DNA from: Bryobacterales bacterium
GTDB lineage: Bacteria > Acidobacteriota > Terriglobia > Bryobacterales > Bryobacteraceae
DNA length: 64,000 bases
Direction of reading: 5' to 3'
NCBI GenBank assembly: GCA_003162425.1
Contig: PMOK01000037.1
Span: 32,668-96,667, forward strand
The notes under the pieces were generated by a model, which searched no databases, was not told the DNA's origin, and saw nothing but the letters and a program-made list of their open reading frames with translations. The position numbers and the translations under genes were made by a program. Below, in pieces: positions 25,632 through 34,768 of this stretch (within the stretch, counting starts at the first letter, position 1; every line of letters begins with the position of its first letter).

Positions 25632-25722
25632 GTGGGGCACGTTGGTAACCTGCGCGCCGATTGCCAATCGGCGCAAAAAGCGCGGGTTACCAACCCGCGC
25701 GCAGGATGCCATCCTGCCCCAC
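25632..25722. repeat. Hairpin repeat (REP-like), copy A
   Basis: Imperfect inverted repeat starting GTGGGGCA and ending TGCCCCAC, with nested GC-rich hairpins (GCGCCGATTGCCAATCGGCGC). It shares the 29-mer AACCTGCGCGCCGATTGCCAATCGGCGCA with the element at 57195. It lies between the divergent TPR and aroF genes. Apart from it, 25593-25925 shows only presumed promoter sequence. Confidence 0.6.
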
Positions 25723-25925
25723 AACCAAACTGACCCACTACCAGCATTCCGGGCATGGCGTGAGACCTCTTCAATCGCCTCCGGAGGATCTCTACATACC
25801 CTCAATATCGCCTTTGTGCAGCGCCTTTCTCGACGACTGCCGTCTAATATAAACCCATTAGAATTCAACGACATACCTAACGGAGGACGAATTGCTACGC
25901 CAGCTATCAGTCAGGGAATCGGCAG

Positions 25926-26720
25926 ATGAGTGTACGGGTGGGAAAAATCGAGTTTGGCGCTGCGGACTTTGTTGTAATCGCAGGCCCGTGCGCGGTTGAG
26001 TCAGAACGGCAAATCCTCCGGACCGCCGAAGCTGTAGCTGAAGCTGGCGCGAAAATGCTCAGGGGTGGGTCATTTAAACCAAGGACCTCGCCTTACGCGT
26101 TTCAGGGGCTCGGCGCCGAGGGCCTAAAACTATTAGCCCGTGCGGGCCGGGAAACCGGATTGCCGGTCGTGACCGAAGTCATGTCGGACATGCAGGTCGA
26201 CTTGGTCGCCGAGTACGCCGATATGCTCCAAATCGGTTCGCGCAGCATGGGGAACGAGGCATTACTTGCCGCGGCAGCCGCTTCCGGCAGACCTATCCTA
26301 CTCAAACGCGGCATGTCGGCGACCGTCGAAGAGATGGCCGAGGCCGCCGAATCGATGCGCCAACACGGAAACCCACGAATTGTCTTATGCGAGCGCGGCA
26401 TCCGAACCTTCGGAACGGCCACGCGCAACACCTGCGATATCGTGGCGGTTCCCCTGCTCCAGCGTCTAACTGGGCTACCTGTCATCGTTGATCCGAGTCA
26501 CGCCACGGGAGTTCGCGAGCTCATCTCTCCAGTCGCCCGCGCCGCAGTCGCCATAGGTGCCGACGGCCTGATCATCGAGGTTCATCCCGACCCGGATCGC
26601 GCGCTTAGCGACGGCGCGCAGTCACTCACCTTCCAGCAATTTCGCGAATTGATGGGCGACATTCAGCCGTTCGCCGGCATCTGGTCCGAGCGCCGCAATG
26701 GGGTTTGCGCCTGTGTTTAA
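25926..26720 (+). CDS. aroF: 3-deoxy-7-phosphoheptulonate (DAHP) synthase, type I-beta/KDO8PS-like
   Basis: A 264-residue enzyme condensing phosphoenolpyruvate with erythrose 4-phosphate, the first step of the shikimate pathway. Motifs: 'VVIAGPCAVESERQI', 'LRGGSFKPRTSPYAFQGLG', 'PILLKRGMSATVEEM', 'LCERGIRTFG', 'PVIVDPSHATG', 'IEVHPDPDRALSDGAQSL'. This is the short AroA(I-beta) form lacking ferredoxin-like or chorismate-mutase regulatory domains. Unusually, it overlaps by 23 nt the first gene of the haem-protein/propeller operon, so it appears to lead that operon. It may serve bulk aromatic synthesis or a dedicated pathway. Confidence 0.92.
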   Translation: MSVRVGKIEFGAADFVVIAGPCAVESERQILRTAEAVAEAGAKMLRGGSFKPRTSPYAFQGLGAEGLKLLARAGRETGLPVVTEVMSDMQVDLVAEYADMLQIGSRSMGNEALLAAAAASGRPILLKRGMSATVEEMAEAAESMRQHGNPRIVLCERGIRTFGTATRNTCDIVAVPLLQRLTGLPVIVDPSHATGVRELISPVARAAVAIGADGLIIEVHPDPDRALSDGAQSLTFQQFRELMGDIQPFAGIWSERRNGVCACV

Positions 26721-27969
26721 GATCGCCATTCTGTTGGCAACCTATATATTCACAGAAGCCCCACGCTACGAGCCCCGAGCTTGGCTCGAAGGCCGCGACC
26801 GTTTTCCGGAAGGCGCCGCGTTGACGTTCGTATCCAGCGGTTCGCGCCGTCCCGTCGTCCCCGGCTTCTATGCGACGGCCGATGCGAACATCTCCTTTGA
26901 CGGCGCGCGCGTGCTGTTCTCCGGCCGGCGCACACGTTCGACGCCGTGGCAGATTTGGGAACTGCCGCTGCTCCGCGGCGCACCGCGTCAAATCACCTCG
27001 GGCGACACAGATTGCATACGTCCGTTTTATCTCCCCGAAGATCGCATCGTGTACACACGCGTGGAGGCCACGGAATCGTTCCTTGAAACGGCATCGCTCG
27101 TGGATGGCAAAACGAAGCGCCTGTCCTTCGTACCCAACCGCTATCTCACCGACGACGTTCTCCGCGACGGCCGTATTCTGTTCGAAGCAGGTACGGCCAA
27201 ACGCGAGCTATACACCGTGTATCCCGACGGAACGGGCGTCGAGGCGGTCCGTTGCGATCATGGTCCCGATCGCGGCAACGGCCGCCAGCTATCTTCGGGC
27301 GATTTGATTTTCGATCTCGGAGCCGGTGGACTCGCGCGGTTCACCTCAGCTCTTGCCGAACAGGTTGCCGATGCGCCCGCCGACACTCCCAATGTTGCCG
27401 GTCCGATCGCCGAAGTCTCACTCGCCACCTGGATCGTCTCCGAACGCGCCGCTTCCGGATATTTCGGCCTGTATGTTTGGGACACCGCCCGGAAGCGCCT
27501 CACACCTCTCGACATTTCCGCAAACGCCAACTCCGTAGATCCCGTGATCGTCGCCACGCGAGCCGCCCCAACACGCTTCCCCTCGGGCCTTGTCCCAACG
27601 CGCACCACGGGCAATCTTCTGTGCCTGAACGCCCACGTCTCGCGTACTCCGCTCCCTGAGACGCCGCTCCACACAGTCCGAGTGTACACCGAGGACAATC
27701 GCGAATCCCCGCAGCTTCTGGGCGAAACAGCCATCGAACCCGATGGGTCATTCTTCATCGAAGTCCCCGCCGACAAGCCCATCCGCATGGAACTCCTGGA
27801 CGCCGCTGGCCGCATCATTCGCGCCCAGCACGACTGGTTCTGGATGCGCCCGAGTGAACAGAGAATCTGCGTGGGCTGCCACGCCGGCCCTGAGCACGCG
27901 CCGGACAACAAAGTGCCCGGCATTCTCCTAAAGACCACCACACCGGTGAAAATGCTGGAGGCGAAATGA
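26698..27969 (+). CDS. Propeller protein with CxxCH haem site, hydrazine-synthase-alpha-like
   Basis: 423 residues. A weak N-terminal signal ('FKIAILLATYIFTEA') is followed by PD40/TolB-like propeller strands ('FDGARVLFSGRRTRSTPWQIWELPL', 'DRIVYTRVE', 'ELYTVYPDGTGVEAV'). The C-terminal region 'QHDWFWMRPSEQRICVGCHAGPEHAPDN' has one CxxCH haem-c site. That tail is characteristic of HZS_alpha-like proteins, which are widespread beyond anammox bacteria and not evidence of hydrazine synthesis. The start overlaps aroF; ATG 26698 or GTG 26713 are both possible. It is coupled by ATGA to the next CRTAC1 gene. Confidence 0.75.
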   Translation: MGFAPVFKIAILLATYIFTEAPRYEPRAWLEGRDRFPEGAALTFVSSGSRRPVVPGFYATADANISFDGARVLFSGRRTRSTPWQIWELPLLRGAPRQITSGDTDCIRPFYLPEDRIVYTRVEATESFLETASLVDGKTKRLSFVPNRYLTDDVLRDGRILFEAGTAKRELYTVYPDGTGVEAVRCDHGPDRGNGRQLSSGDLIFDLGAGGLARFTSALAEQVADAPADTPNVAGPIAEVSLATWIVSERAASGYFGLYVWDTARKRLTPLDISANANSVDPVIVATRAAPTRFPSGLVPTRTTGNLLCLNAHVSRTPLPETPLHTVRVYTEDNRESPQLLGETAIEPDGSFFIEVPADKPIRMELLDAAGRIIRAQHDWFWMRPSEQRICVGCHAGPEHAPDNKVPGILLKTTTPVKMLEAK

Positions 27970-29606
27970 AGCCAATCCTTTTCCTGTTTGCAGGCCTCGC
28001 GTTGATGGCAGCCGACCGGGCATCGACTTCAAAGCGGCCGCCGGCCGCCCCACCGATCCGCTTTGAAGATGTGACCGCGCAGTCCGGCATCCGTTTCACG
28101 CATTCCTTCGGCGCGGAACAACTCGGATCGCTCGTGGAATCCACCGGCGCGGGCTGCGTCTGGTTCGACTACAACAACGACGGTAAGCCGGATCTCTACG
28201 TCGTGAGCGGACGCCCGCTTGAGGCCGGCATGCATCCTTATCCGCTGCGAAAGCCGCCCGCGGCGGCGCCCCACAATCACCTCTATCGCAACAACGGCGA
28301 CGGCACCTTCACCGACGTCACCGATCAGGCGGGCGTACCCGGCGACGGCTTTTCGTTCTCCGCAATCGCGGCCGACTTCGACAACGACGGCTACACCGAT
28401 CTGCTGGTCACCTCCTACGGTCACGTAACGCTCTATCGCAACCGCGGCGACGGAACGTTCGAAGACGTCACGGCCAAGGCCGGCCTCAACGTGAAAGGAT
28501 GGGCCATCGGCGCCGCCTGGTTGGACTACGATCGCGATGGTTGCTTGGATCTCTTCATCGGACGCTACGTGAAGTTCGATCCCGCCTACCGCGCCTATTA
28601 TCCCGCCGACAACTATCCCGGTCCGCTCGATTATCAGGCCGATTCGAATCTCCTCTTCCACAACAACTGTCATGGCGGGTTCGAAGACGTGAGCGAGAAG
28701 GCCGGCATCGCCGCGTTCAAGGGCCGCACCATGGGAGTCACCGCGGCCGATTTCGATGGCGACGGCTACCCCGACATCTACGTCGCAAACGACAAGACCG
28801 AGAATTTCCTATTCCACAACAAGCGCGATGGCACGTTCGAAGAAATCGCCATCGAAGCTGGAGCGGCCTTCGGACAAAACGGCGAATCGACCTCGGCCAT
28901 GGGTCCGGTCTTCGCCGATCTTGAAAACAACGGACAGCCCTATCTGTGGGTCACGGATTCGAAATATAATCGTCTGCTCAAATACACCGGACAACTGCCA
29001 TTCGCGGACGTCACGCAACAGGCCGGAATCGCGCAGTACACCGCCCAATACACGAGCTGGGGAACCGGCATCTACGATTTCGACAATGACGGTTTCAAGG
29101 ACATCTTTATCTCGCATGGCGGCTTGATTCACCTCATTCCCCAGGAACATTCCCTGTTCCGGAATCTCGGTGGCGGCAAATTTGAAGACGTCTCCACCAC
29201 CGCCGGTCCATTCTTCGACACCAAGACCGTTGGCCGCGGCGCCTGCTTTGCCGACTACGCGAACGACGGCCGCATCGGCGCCTTTCTGGTGAACCTCGGC
29301 GCGCCCGGTGTGCTGCTCCGCAACGTGACCGCGCCCTTAGGCCACTGGCTGGAGGTCCGGCTCATCGGAACAAAAAGCAATCGCGACGGCATCGGTGCGG
29401 TGGTCGAAGTGAGCGCGGGTGGCGCCCAGCAGCGCTCGGAGCGCGTCGCCGGTTCGGGCTATCTGAGTCAGGACGATTGGCGCCTGCATTTCGGACTCGG
29501 CGCAAACACGAAAGCCGACAAAGTCACAGTCGCGTGGCCGAGTGGCAAGCGGCAATCGATCGAGAACGTCGCCGCCAATCAGGTGCTAACGATCCGGGAG
29601 CAATGA
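27966..29606 (+). CDS. CRTAC1-family VCBS/FG-GAP repeat protein (copy 3)
   Basis: 546 residues, with a signal peptide ('MKPILFLFAGLALMAADRAS'), Ca-binding repeats ('FDYNNDGKPDLYVVSG', 'ADFDNDGYTDLLVTSYG', 'ADFDGDGYPDIYVAND') and the C-terminal ASPIC/UnbV domain ('NRDGIGAVVEV..LHFGLGANTKADKVTVAWPSGKRQ'). It is closely similar in plan to the two copies near 21-24 kb but sits inside a different operon, between two haem-containing propeller proteins, with ATGA overlaps on both sides. The fixed position implies a shared task with those redox proteins. Confidence 0.88.
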   Translation: MKPILFLFAGLALMAADRASTSKRPPAAPPIRFEDVTAQSGIRFTHSFGAEQLGSLVESTGAGCVWFDYNNDGKPDLYVVSGRPLEAGMHPYPLRKPPAAAPHNHLYRNNGDGTFTDVTDQAGVPGDGFSFSAIAADFDNDGYTDLLVTSYGHVTLYRNRGDGTFEDVTAKAGLNVKGWAIGAAWLDYDRDGCLDLFIGRYVKFDPAYRAYYPADNYPGPLDYQADSNLLFHNNCHGGFEDVSEKAGIAAFKGRTMGVTAADFDGDGYPDIYVANDKTENFLFHNKRDGTFEEIAIEAGAAFGQNGESTSAMGPVFADLENNGQPYLWVTDSKYNRLLKYTGQLPFADVTQQAGIAQYTAQYTSWGTGIYDFDNDGFKDIFISHGGLIHLIPQEHSLFRNLGGGKFEDVSTTAGPFFDTKTVGRGACFADYANDGRIGAFLVNLGAPGVLLRNVTAPLGHWLEVRLIGTKSNRDGIGAVVEVSAGGAQQRSERVAGSGYLSQDDWRLHFGLGANTKADKVTVAWPSGKRQSIENVAANQVLTIREQ

Positions 29607-31438
29607 TGCTGCGCCTTGCACTTCTCACCGTGGGCTTCGCGCTGGCCGCGACGGCGCAATATCCAAGCCCCGTCGATCTGCGCGTCTCGCCGGACGCGAG
29701 GCGCCTCTACATCGTCTGCCAGGGGACCGACGAACTGGTGGTCGCCGATACGAAGTCGAAATCGATAGTGGGCCGCGTAAAAGTCGGCCACGTTCCCCGA
29801 GGCATCGCAATAACGAATGATGGCCAGCGCGTCTACGTCACGAATTCCTGGGCCGACACGGTAACTGAAGTCGACACCGCCACGCTGCGAGCTCTCCGAA
29901 CGCTGCCCGCGGGCTTCGAACCCTCGGGCGCGGCACTGGACGCTCGCGGCGCATTTCTCTACGTCGCGAATCGAATCAGCAACGACATCAGCGTTATCGA
30001 TCTCGCCACCGGCGCCGTGCTGAAACGCCTGGTCGCGGCCCGCGGAGCGAGCTACATCGTTGCCTCGCCCGCGAACTCGCACGGCTTCGCAACCCACATC
30101 TATGCCACTCACATCTACCCAAAGATCGGCAAACATTGTGCGCCGCCCGAATCCGAAATCATGGAAATCGACGCCACCCGCCAGGTCGTCAGCACCCGGC
30201 TGCCGCTCGGCAATGTCGCCGGAGTCTTCCATGTCGCCATATCGCAAGATGGCCGCCTCGGAATCGCAACAATGTTGCGCCCGAAAAACCTGGTGCCCCT
30301 GGCTCACGTCGAGCATGGCTGGGCATTCGGCGATTCCATCGCCGTCTTCGGCGAAGACATCGGTGGCGTGGTTGAGCTCCCGCTCGACGAACTGGAGCGG
30401 TACTTCTCGCTCCCCTTCGGCGTCGCCATCGCGCCGGACAAATCGAAAGCATATCTCTCGGCGAGCGGTTCCAACGAGGTCGCGATTCTGGACCTCAACC
30501 GTGTAATCGCCGCCGCCCGCTCACCTCGCCGCAACGATCTCATCAACGATCTGTCCGTCTCGGGGACCTACGTCCTGGCTCACGTCCCGGTCGGACGAAA
30601 TCCGAGAGGCATCGCACTCTCAGGGGACGGCCGCATTCTCTACGTTGCCAACCGTCTCGACGACACGGTCTCCGTCATCGATACCACCGCGCGCAAAGTG
30701 ACCGGTACGATCGCGCTTGGTGGAACCGAAATCCTCACGAGGGAGCGCCGCGGCGAGCGGCTGTTCTACTCTTCGAAATACGCCTTTCAAGGACAATTCG
30801 GCTGCGCAAGCTGCCACCTCGATTCGACCATCGACGGCCTTCATTGGGACCTCGAGCCCGACGGTTTCGGCCAAGACATCTTGGACAATCGCGCGCTCGA
30901 AGACGTCGGCGAAACGCCTCCGTACAAGTGGAATGGCAGCAATCCCGACTTGCAGACGGAGTGCGGCCCGCGTACCGAGCGCTTCTTCTTCCGATCCGCG
31001 GGCTTTGCCGGCCAGGACCTAGAAGACCTTGTAAGCTACATCAAATCCATCCCGCTCCGGCCCAATCGTTATCGTCTGCCGAACGGCGAACTGACGCCCG
31101 CGCAAGAGCGCGGCAAAGCGATCTTCGAGCGCAGCCAACGCAAAGACGGCTCGCCGATCGACGATACACAGCGCTGCGCGTTCTGCCACTCGGGCAAATA
31201 CTACACCAACCAGGCCACCTTCGATGTCGGTACCGGTAAGCCCACCGATCGCTCGCCGCTTTTCGACGTGCCGCAACTTACCAACGTCGCTCTCACCGCG
31301 CCGTACATGCACGACGGCGCGGCGCGCACACTCGAAGAAATCTGGACTGTCTTCAATCCCAAAGACACCCACGGAGTCACCAACGATTTGGCGAAGGATG
31401 AGCTGAACGACCTCATCGAATTCCTGAAAACGTTATGA
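29603..31438 (+). CDS. YVTN beta-propeller fused to dihaem cytochrome c peroxidase-like domain
   Basis: 611 residues from the ATG at 29603; the longer track ORF starts inside the previous gene. A signal peptide ('MMLRLALLTVGFALAATAQ') precedes a YVTN-type propeller ('RVSPDARRLYIVCQGTDELVVADTKS', 'GDGRILYVANRLDDTVSVIDT'). A C-terminal di-haem region follows with 'FGCASCHLDSTIDG' and 'QRCAFCHSGKYYT', plus 'TPAQERGKAIFE' and 'VPQLTNVALTAPYMHDG'. The second half matches MauG/cytochrome c peroxidase-like proteins. It is likely a periplasmic redox enzyme or cofactor-maturing oxidase. ATGA couplings link both neighbours. Confidence 0.85.
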   Translation: MMLRLALLTVGFALAATAQYPSPVDLRVSPDARRLYIVCQGTDELVVADTKSKSIVGRVKVGHVPRGIAITNDGQRVYVTNSWADTVTEVDTATLRALRTLPAGFEPSGAALDARGAFLYVANRISNDISVIDLATGAVLKRLVAARGASYIVASPANSHGFATHIYATHIYPKIGKHCAPPESEIMEIDATRQVVSTRLPLGNVAGVFHVAISQDGRLGIATMLRPKNLVPLAHVEHGWAFGDSIAVFGEDIGGVVELPLDELERYFSLPFGVAIAPDKSKAYLSASGSNEVAILDLNRVIAAARSPRRNDLINDLSVSGTYVLAHVPVGRNPRGIALSGDGRILYVANRLDDTVSVIDTTARKVTGTIALGGTEILTRERRGERLFYSSKYAFQGQFGCASCHLDSTIDGLHWDLEPDGFGQDILDNRALEDVGETPPYKWNGSNPDLQTECGPRTERFFFRSAGFAGQDLEDLVSYIKSIPLRPNRYRLPNGELTPAQERGKAIFERSQRKDGSPIDDTQRCAFCHSGKYYTNQATFDVGTGKPTDRSPLFDVPQLTNVALTAPYMHDGAARTLEEIWTVFNPKDTHGVTNDLAKDELNDLIEFLKTL

Positions 31439-32499
31439 GAATTGCGATCATCCTATGCTGGCTTGTTCCCTTCGCCGCGGCTCAGCACATGCCGCGCTAC
31501 CGCTGGGAAAACTTCACCACCGCGAACGGCCTGCCGAACGACCGCGTCTACAGCGTTGCCGTCGACGGCGATCGCATCTGGGCCGGAACCGACAATGGCC
31601 TCGCGCTGTACGAAAAAGGCAAGTGGCGCACCTTCACCACCGCAGATGGGTTGGCCCATCGAGCGGTGCTTTCCCTCAGCCTCGACAAGCGAACGCACGA
31701 CCTTTGGATCGCCACCATGGGCGGTCTGAGCCGCTACTCGGCCGGGCGCATCGATACCTTCACCCAACTCACAAGTGGCCTCGCGAACGACGTGGTCTAC
31801 GGCGTCACCGTGCAGGGCGATTACGTCTGGGTTGCGACGGCGGCCGGGGCCAGCCGCCTCGACACGCGTACCGGCCAGTGGAGTCTATTCAACGAGCGCA
31901 ACACGCCGATGTACGAAATCTGGACCTACGCCGTGAGCGCCGGTGAAGACAAAGTCTACTACGCGGTGTGGGGCGGCGGCGTCCTTGAATACGACGTCAA
32001 GACGGAGCGCTGGAAGGACTATAACGACCCGGACGGCGAGAACGAAATCGTCCTCTTCAAAGACCAGGGCCTGATTCACGAAATCACGACCTCGGTGAGC
32101 TACGTCAACAAAATCCTGTGGGTCGCGACGTACTTTGGCGCCAGCCGCTACGACGGCCGGAACTGGCGCAATTTTCTCGATAAGGACAGCGGCCTGCCCA
32201 GCAATTTTCTCAACCAGGTGAAAACGCTGGACGGCACACGAACCTGGTTCGCGACCGACAAGGGGCTGGCGTATTTCGACGGAGCCAATTGGGCTGTCTA
32301 CCGGCCCGCGCTCGACACGCACCAGCCCGAGATGCTGGTCCGCGACGAAAAAGGCAATCTGCGGCGGGTACCGGTTGAGACCGCGCCCGCGCACAACTAT
32401 GTATTCGGCGTCGACTTTCAGGGCGACGACATATGGGTGGCCACCGCAAAAGGTTTGAGCCACGGCATCCCAATTCACGAGGAGATCACACAAAAATGA
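31435..32499 (+). CDS. Secreted Reg_prop-type propeller protein
   Basis: 354 residues, with a signal peptide ('MRIAIILCWLVPFAAAQ') and then repeated units of the two-component-regulator propeller type: 'WENFTTANGLPNDRVYSVAVDGDRIWAGTDNGLALYEKGKWRTFTTADGL', 'VWVATAAGASRLD', 'LWVATYFGASRYDGRNWRNFLDKDSGLPSN'. No kinase or output domain follows, so it is a stand-alone propeller, possibly a binding or assembly factor for the redox proteins around it. Its ATG overlaps the previous stop (ATGA), and its own stop overlaps the next start. Confidence 0.8.
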   Translation: MRIAIILCWLVPFAAAQHMPRYRWENFTTANGLPNDRVYSVAVDGDRIWAGTDNGLALYEKGKWRTFTTADGLAHRAVLSLSLDKRTHDLWIATMGGLSRYSAGRIDTFTQLTSGLANDVVYGVTVQGDYVWVATAAGASRLDTRTGQWSLFNERNTPMYEIWTYAVSAGEDKVYYAVWGGGVLEYDVKTERWKDYNDPDGENEIVLFKDQGLIHEITTSVSYVNKILWVATYFGASRYDGRNWRNFLDKDSGLPSNFLNQVKTLDGTRTWFATDKGLAYFDGANWAVYRPALDTHQPEMLVRDEKGNLRRVPVETAPAHNYVFGVDFQGDDIWVATAKGLSHGIPIHEEITQK

Positions 32500-32981
32500 C
32501 GATTACAGAAGCACTCGAACAGGCCGCAGGAGCGAAACGCGTTGAGCGGCGCGCGATCAGCGCACCCAACGTGCTGAATGAAGCCTTCGACTATGCGCGC
32601 CCGAGTTCGTTCTCGCGCGGGCTGCGCATCGACCTGAATGGTCTGGCCATTCTGCTCATCTCTGGTACGGCCAGCATCGACGAACACGGCAGCTCCATTC
32701 ACATTGGCGACTTCCGCGCGCAGTGCCGCCGTACGTATCTCAACATCACCGAGCTGCTTGAGGCCGAAGGAGCGACCTGGAAAGACATCGTGCGGACTTC
32801 CTGCTACCTGCGCGACATCGAACGCGACTATGCGGCTTTCAACGAAGAGCGCACCGCGTTTTTCAAAGAGCAGGGGCTCGATCCGCTGCCCGCCTCCACC
32901 GGCATTCAGGCAATTCTGTGCCGCCCCGAATTGCTGATCGAGATGGAAGCCATCGCGATGTTCATTCCCGCGGAGCATTAA
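32496..32981 (+). CDS. RidA/YjgF-family protein
   Basis: 161 residues from the ATG at 32496, which overlaps the preceding stop; the track ORF is extended upstream into that gene. RidA fold features: 'LLISGTASIDEHGS', 'RTYLNITELLEAEGATWKDIVRTSCYLRDIERDYAAFNEERTAFF' and 'PASTGIQAILCRPELLIEMEAIA'. Canonical RidA proteins hydrolyse reactive enamine/imine intermediates; 'LCRPELLIEMEAIA' retains the Arg of the active-site strand. No signal peptide is seen, so it would act in the cytoplasm, unlike its exported neighbours. Confidence 0.85.
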   Translation: MTITEALEQAAGAKRVERRAISAPNVLNEAFDYARPSSFSRGLRIDLNGLAILLISGTASIDEHGSSIHIGDFRAQCRRTYLNITELLEAEGATWKDIVRTSCYLRDIERDYAAFNEERTAFFKEQGLDPLPASTGIQAILCRPELLIEMEAIAMFIPAEH

Positions 32982-32986
32982 CGGCG

Positions 32987-34768
32987 ATGCTCTCGCGGTT
33001 TGCGATCGTGCTGCTGTTGTTGGCCAGGGTGCCCGCACTCGCGCAGTGCCCCAGCGCAACGAATCCGCCTCCGGCTTTGAGCCGCACGCTCTCGCCCTAC
33101 GCCAATGAGCCCGAGGATCTGCGCCCGTTCTCCAAATTCACGGAACCCTACTACCAGCACTACACGAAGACTCCGGAATACAACGGAGCGGCGCGGGACG
33201 TGGCGACGGTGAGGCCGGAGGATGTCGCGGATGTGCCGATTGCTTTCCTCGGCCCGATCGCGGACCACAAGGACCAGGCGCTCGGACAGGCCATGCTTCA
33301 TGGCGCCGAAATGGCCATCGACGAGGCCAATGCGCGCGGCGGCTTTTGCGGCAAACCATTCCGCCTCGTCATCCACAACGACGGCGCGCTGTGGGGCGCT
33401 TCGTCGAACGAGATCGTCAAGATGGTCTACCAGGACAAGGCCTGGGCCATGCTCGGCTCCATCAGCGGCGATTCCACACACATCGCGCTGCGCGTATCGC
33501 TGCGCGCCGAGCTGCCGATCGTCAATAGCGCCGCCACCGATCCGACCATTCCAGAGACCGTCATTCCTTGGATTCTCACCACGATTCAAGACGACCGCGT
33601 GCAGAGCTTCACCCTCGCGCGCCGCATCTACACCGATCTCGGCCTGAAGCGTATCGCGCTGTTGCGCGTCAACGAGCGCTATGGACGATTCGGAGTCGCC
33701 AAGTTTCGCGACGCATCGCGCCGGCTCGGCCATCCGCTGATCATCGAACAGAAGTTCATGCCCGGCGACATGGACTTCTCGCGCCAGCTGAAAGTGATCG
33801 ACGATTCGCGCGTGGATGGAATCGTCCTGTGGTCCGACGCCGCGCCCGCCGGCATGATCCTCAAACAGATGCGCGGCCTCGGGATGAAGCAACCCGTCTT
33901 CGGCAGCGCGCGCGTAGTCGGCGATGAACTATTCCGAATCGCCGGCACAGCGGCCGAGGGGCTGGAAGTGGTGTATCCGTACGATCCGAATCGTAACGAC
34001 CCGGCCTGGATGGGCTTCAATCAGCGGCTCCGGGCGAAGTACAACGCCCCCTCTGATGCCTTCTCAGCTCTAGCGTTCGACACCATGAGCCTCCTCGTCG
34101 ATCAAATCCGCCGTGTAGGCCTCAACCGCGGCCTGATCCGCGACGCGCTGTATTCCGTCGAGCGCTACAAAGGCGTCACAGGCGAGATGACTTTCGATCC
34201 CAACGCCAAAAACATCGCACCGCTATTCCTCGGCAAAGTGAAAGACGGCAAGATCACCTACCGGCGTTATTCCATGACCAAACCATACGCGACGGTCAGC
34301 GAGCACGGCGCGGAGTACCACGGCCCGCCCATCGCCGATGCCTCCGGGTCCGGCTCCACAATCGGCATCTTCGGACCCGGCGCCGACAAACTCACCGCTG
34401 GTCTCGCGCAACCCGGATACCGATTCGTCGCAGTGCCATCAGAAGCCGCCTGGGGAAAATCGTCCACGGATCTGGTTAATCTTGCCTATCGCGACGACCT
34501 GATCGGGCTCATCGCAACCGACCGCGCATCGGCCCATCTGGCCGAACAAATCGCAGTAAAACTGTTTTTCCCAGTCATCGCCCTCTCGGATGATCGCAAT
34601 TTGACCAGCACCAACATACCCTGGATCTTCAGGCTTCCCGCAGGCACGCCGCTTCGCGAAGCCGTCGCTTGCCTTCGCAAGGCGGCTGACCGCGTCGGTC
34701 CGAATCGAAACCGCATTCGCGACTATCTGGCTTCGGCCGCCTTCGACTCCACCGGCGAACCGCGCTGA
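32987..34768 (+). CDS. Periplasmic branched-chain-amino-acid-type binding protein
   Basis: About 593 residues from the ATG at 32987, 5 nt after the RidA stop. A signal peptide ('MLSRFAIVLLLLARVPALAQ') precedes a Peripla_BP_6-like domain: 'IAFLGPIADHKDQALGQAMLHGAEMAIDEANARGGFCGKPFRLVIHND', 'AMLGSISGDSTHIALRVSLRAELPIVNSAATDP', 'RIALLRVNERYGRFGVAKFRDASRRLG'. An unusual C-terminal extension of about 170 residues ('GSTIGIFGPGADKLTAGLAQPG..') looks like a partial second binding lobe. No permease or ATPase genes follow. A similar binding protein occurs in PQQ-dependent alcohol-oxidation clusters, so a role in a redox pathway rather than amino-acid uptake is possible. Confidence 0.8.
   Translation: MLSRFAIVLLLLARVPALAQCPSATNPPPALSRTLSPYANEPEDLRPFSKFTEPYYQHYTKTPEYNGAARDVATVRPEDVADVPIAFLGPIADHKDQALGQAMLHGAEMAIDEANARGGFCGKPFRLVIHNDGALWGASSNEIVKMVYQDKAWAMLGSISGDSTHIALRVSLRAELPIVNSAATDPTIPETVIPWILTTIQDDRVQSFTLARRIYTDLGLKRIALLRVNERYGRFGVAKFRDASRRLGHPLIIEQKFMPGDMDFSRQLKVIDDSRVDGIVLWSDAAPAGMILKQMRGLGMKQPVFGSARVVGDELFRIAGTAAEGLEVVYPYDPNRNDPAWMGFNQRLRAKYNAPSDAFSALAFDTMSLLVDQIRRVGLNRGLIRDALYSVERYKGVTGEMTFDPNAKNIAPLFLGKVKDGKITYRRYSMTKPYATVSEHGAEYHGPPIADASGSGSTIGIFGPGADKLTAGLAQPGYRFVAVPSEAAWGKSSTDLVNLAYRDDLIGLIATDRASAHLAEQIAVKLFFPVIALSDDRNLTSTNIPWIFRLPAGTPLREAVACLRKAADRVGPNRNRIRDYLASAAFDSTGEPR

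Noticed and set aside
26698-27969. Evidence for hydrazine synthesis (anammox-type) from HZS_alpha similarity
   Set aside because: Only the CxxCH tail and propeller pattern match; no other hydrazine synthase subunits, and this family is widespread outside anammox bacteria.
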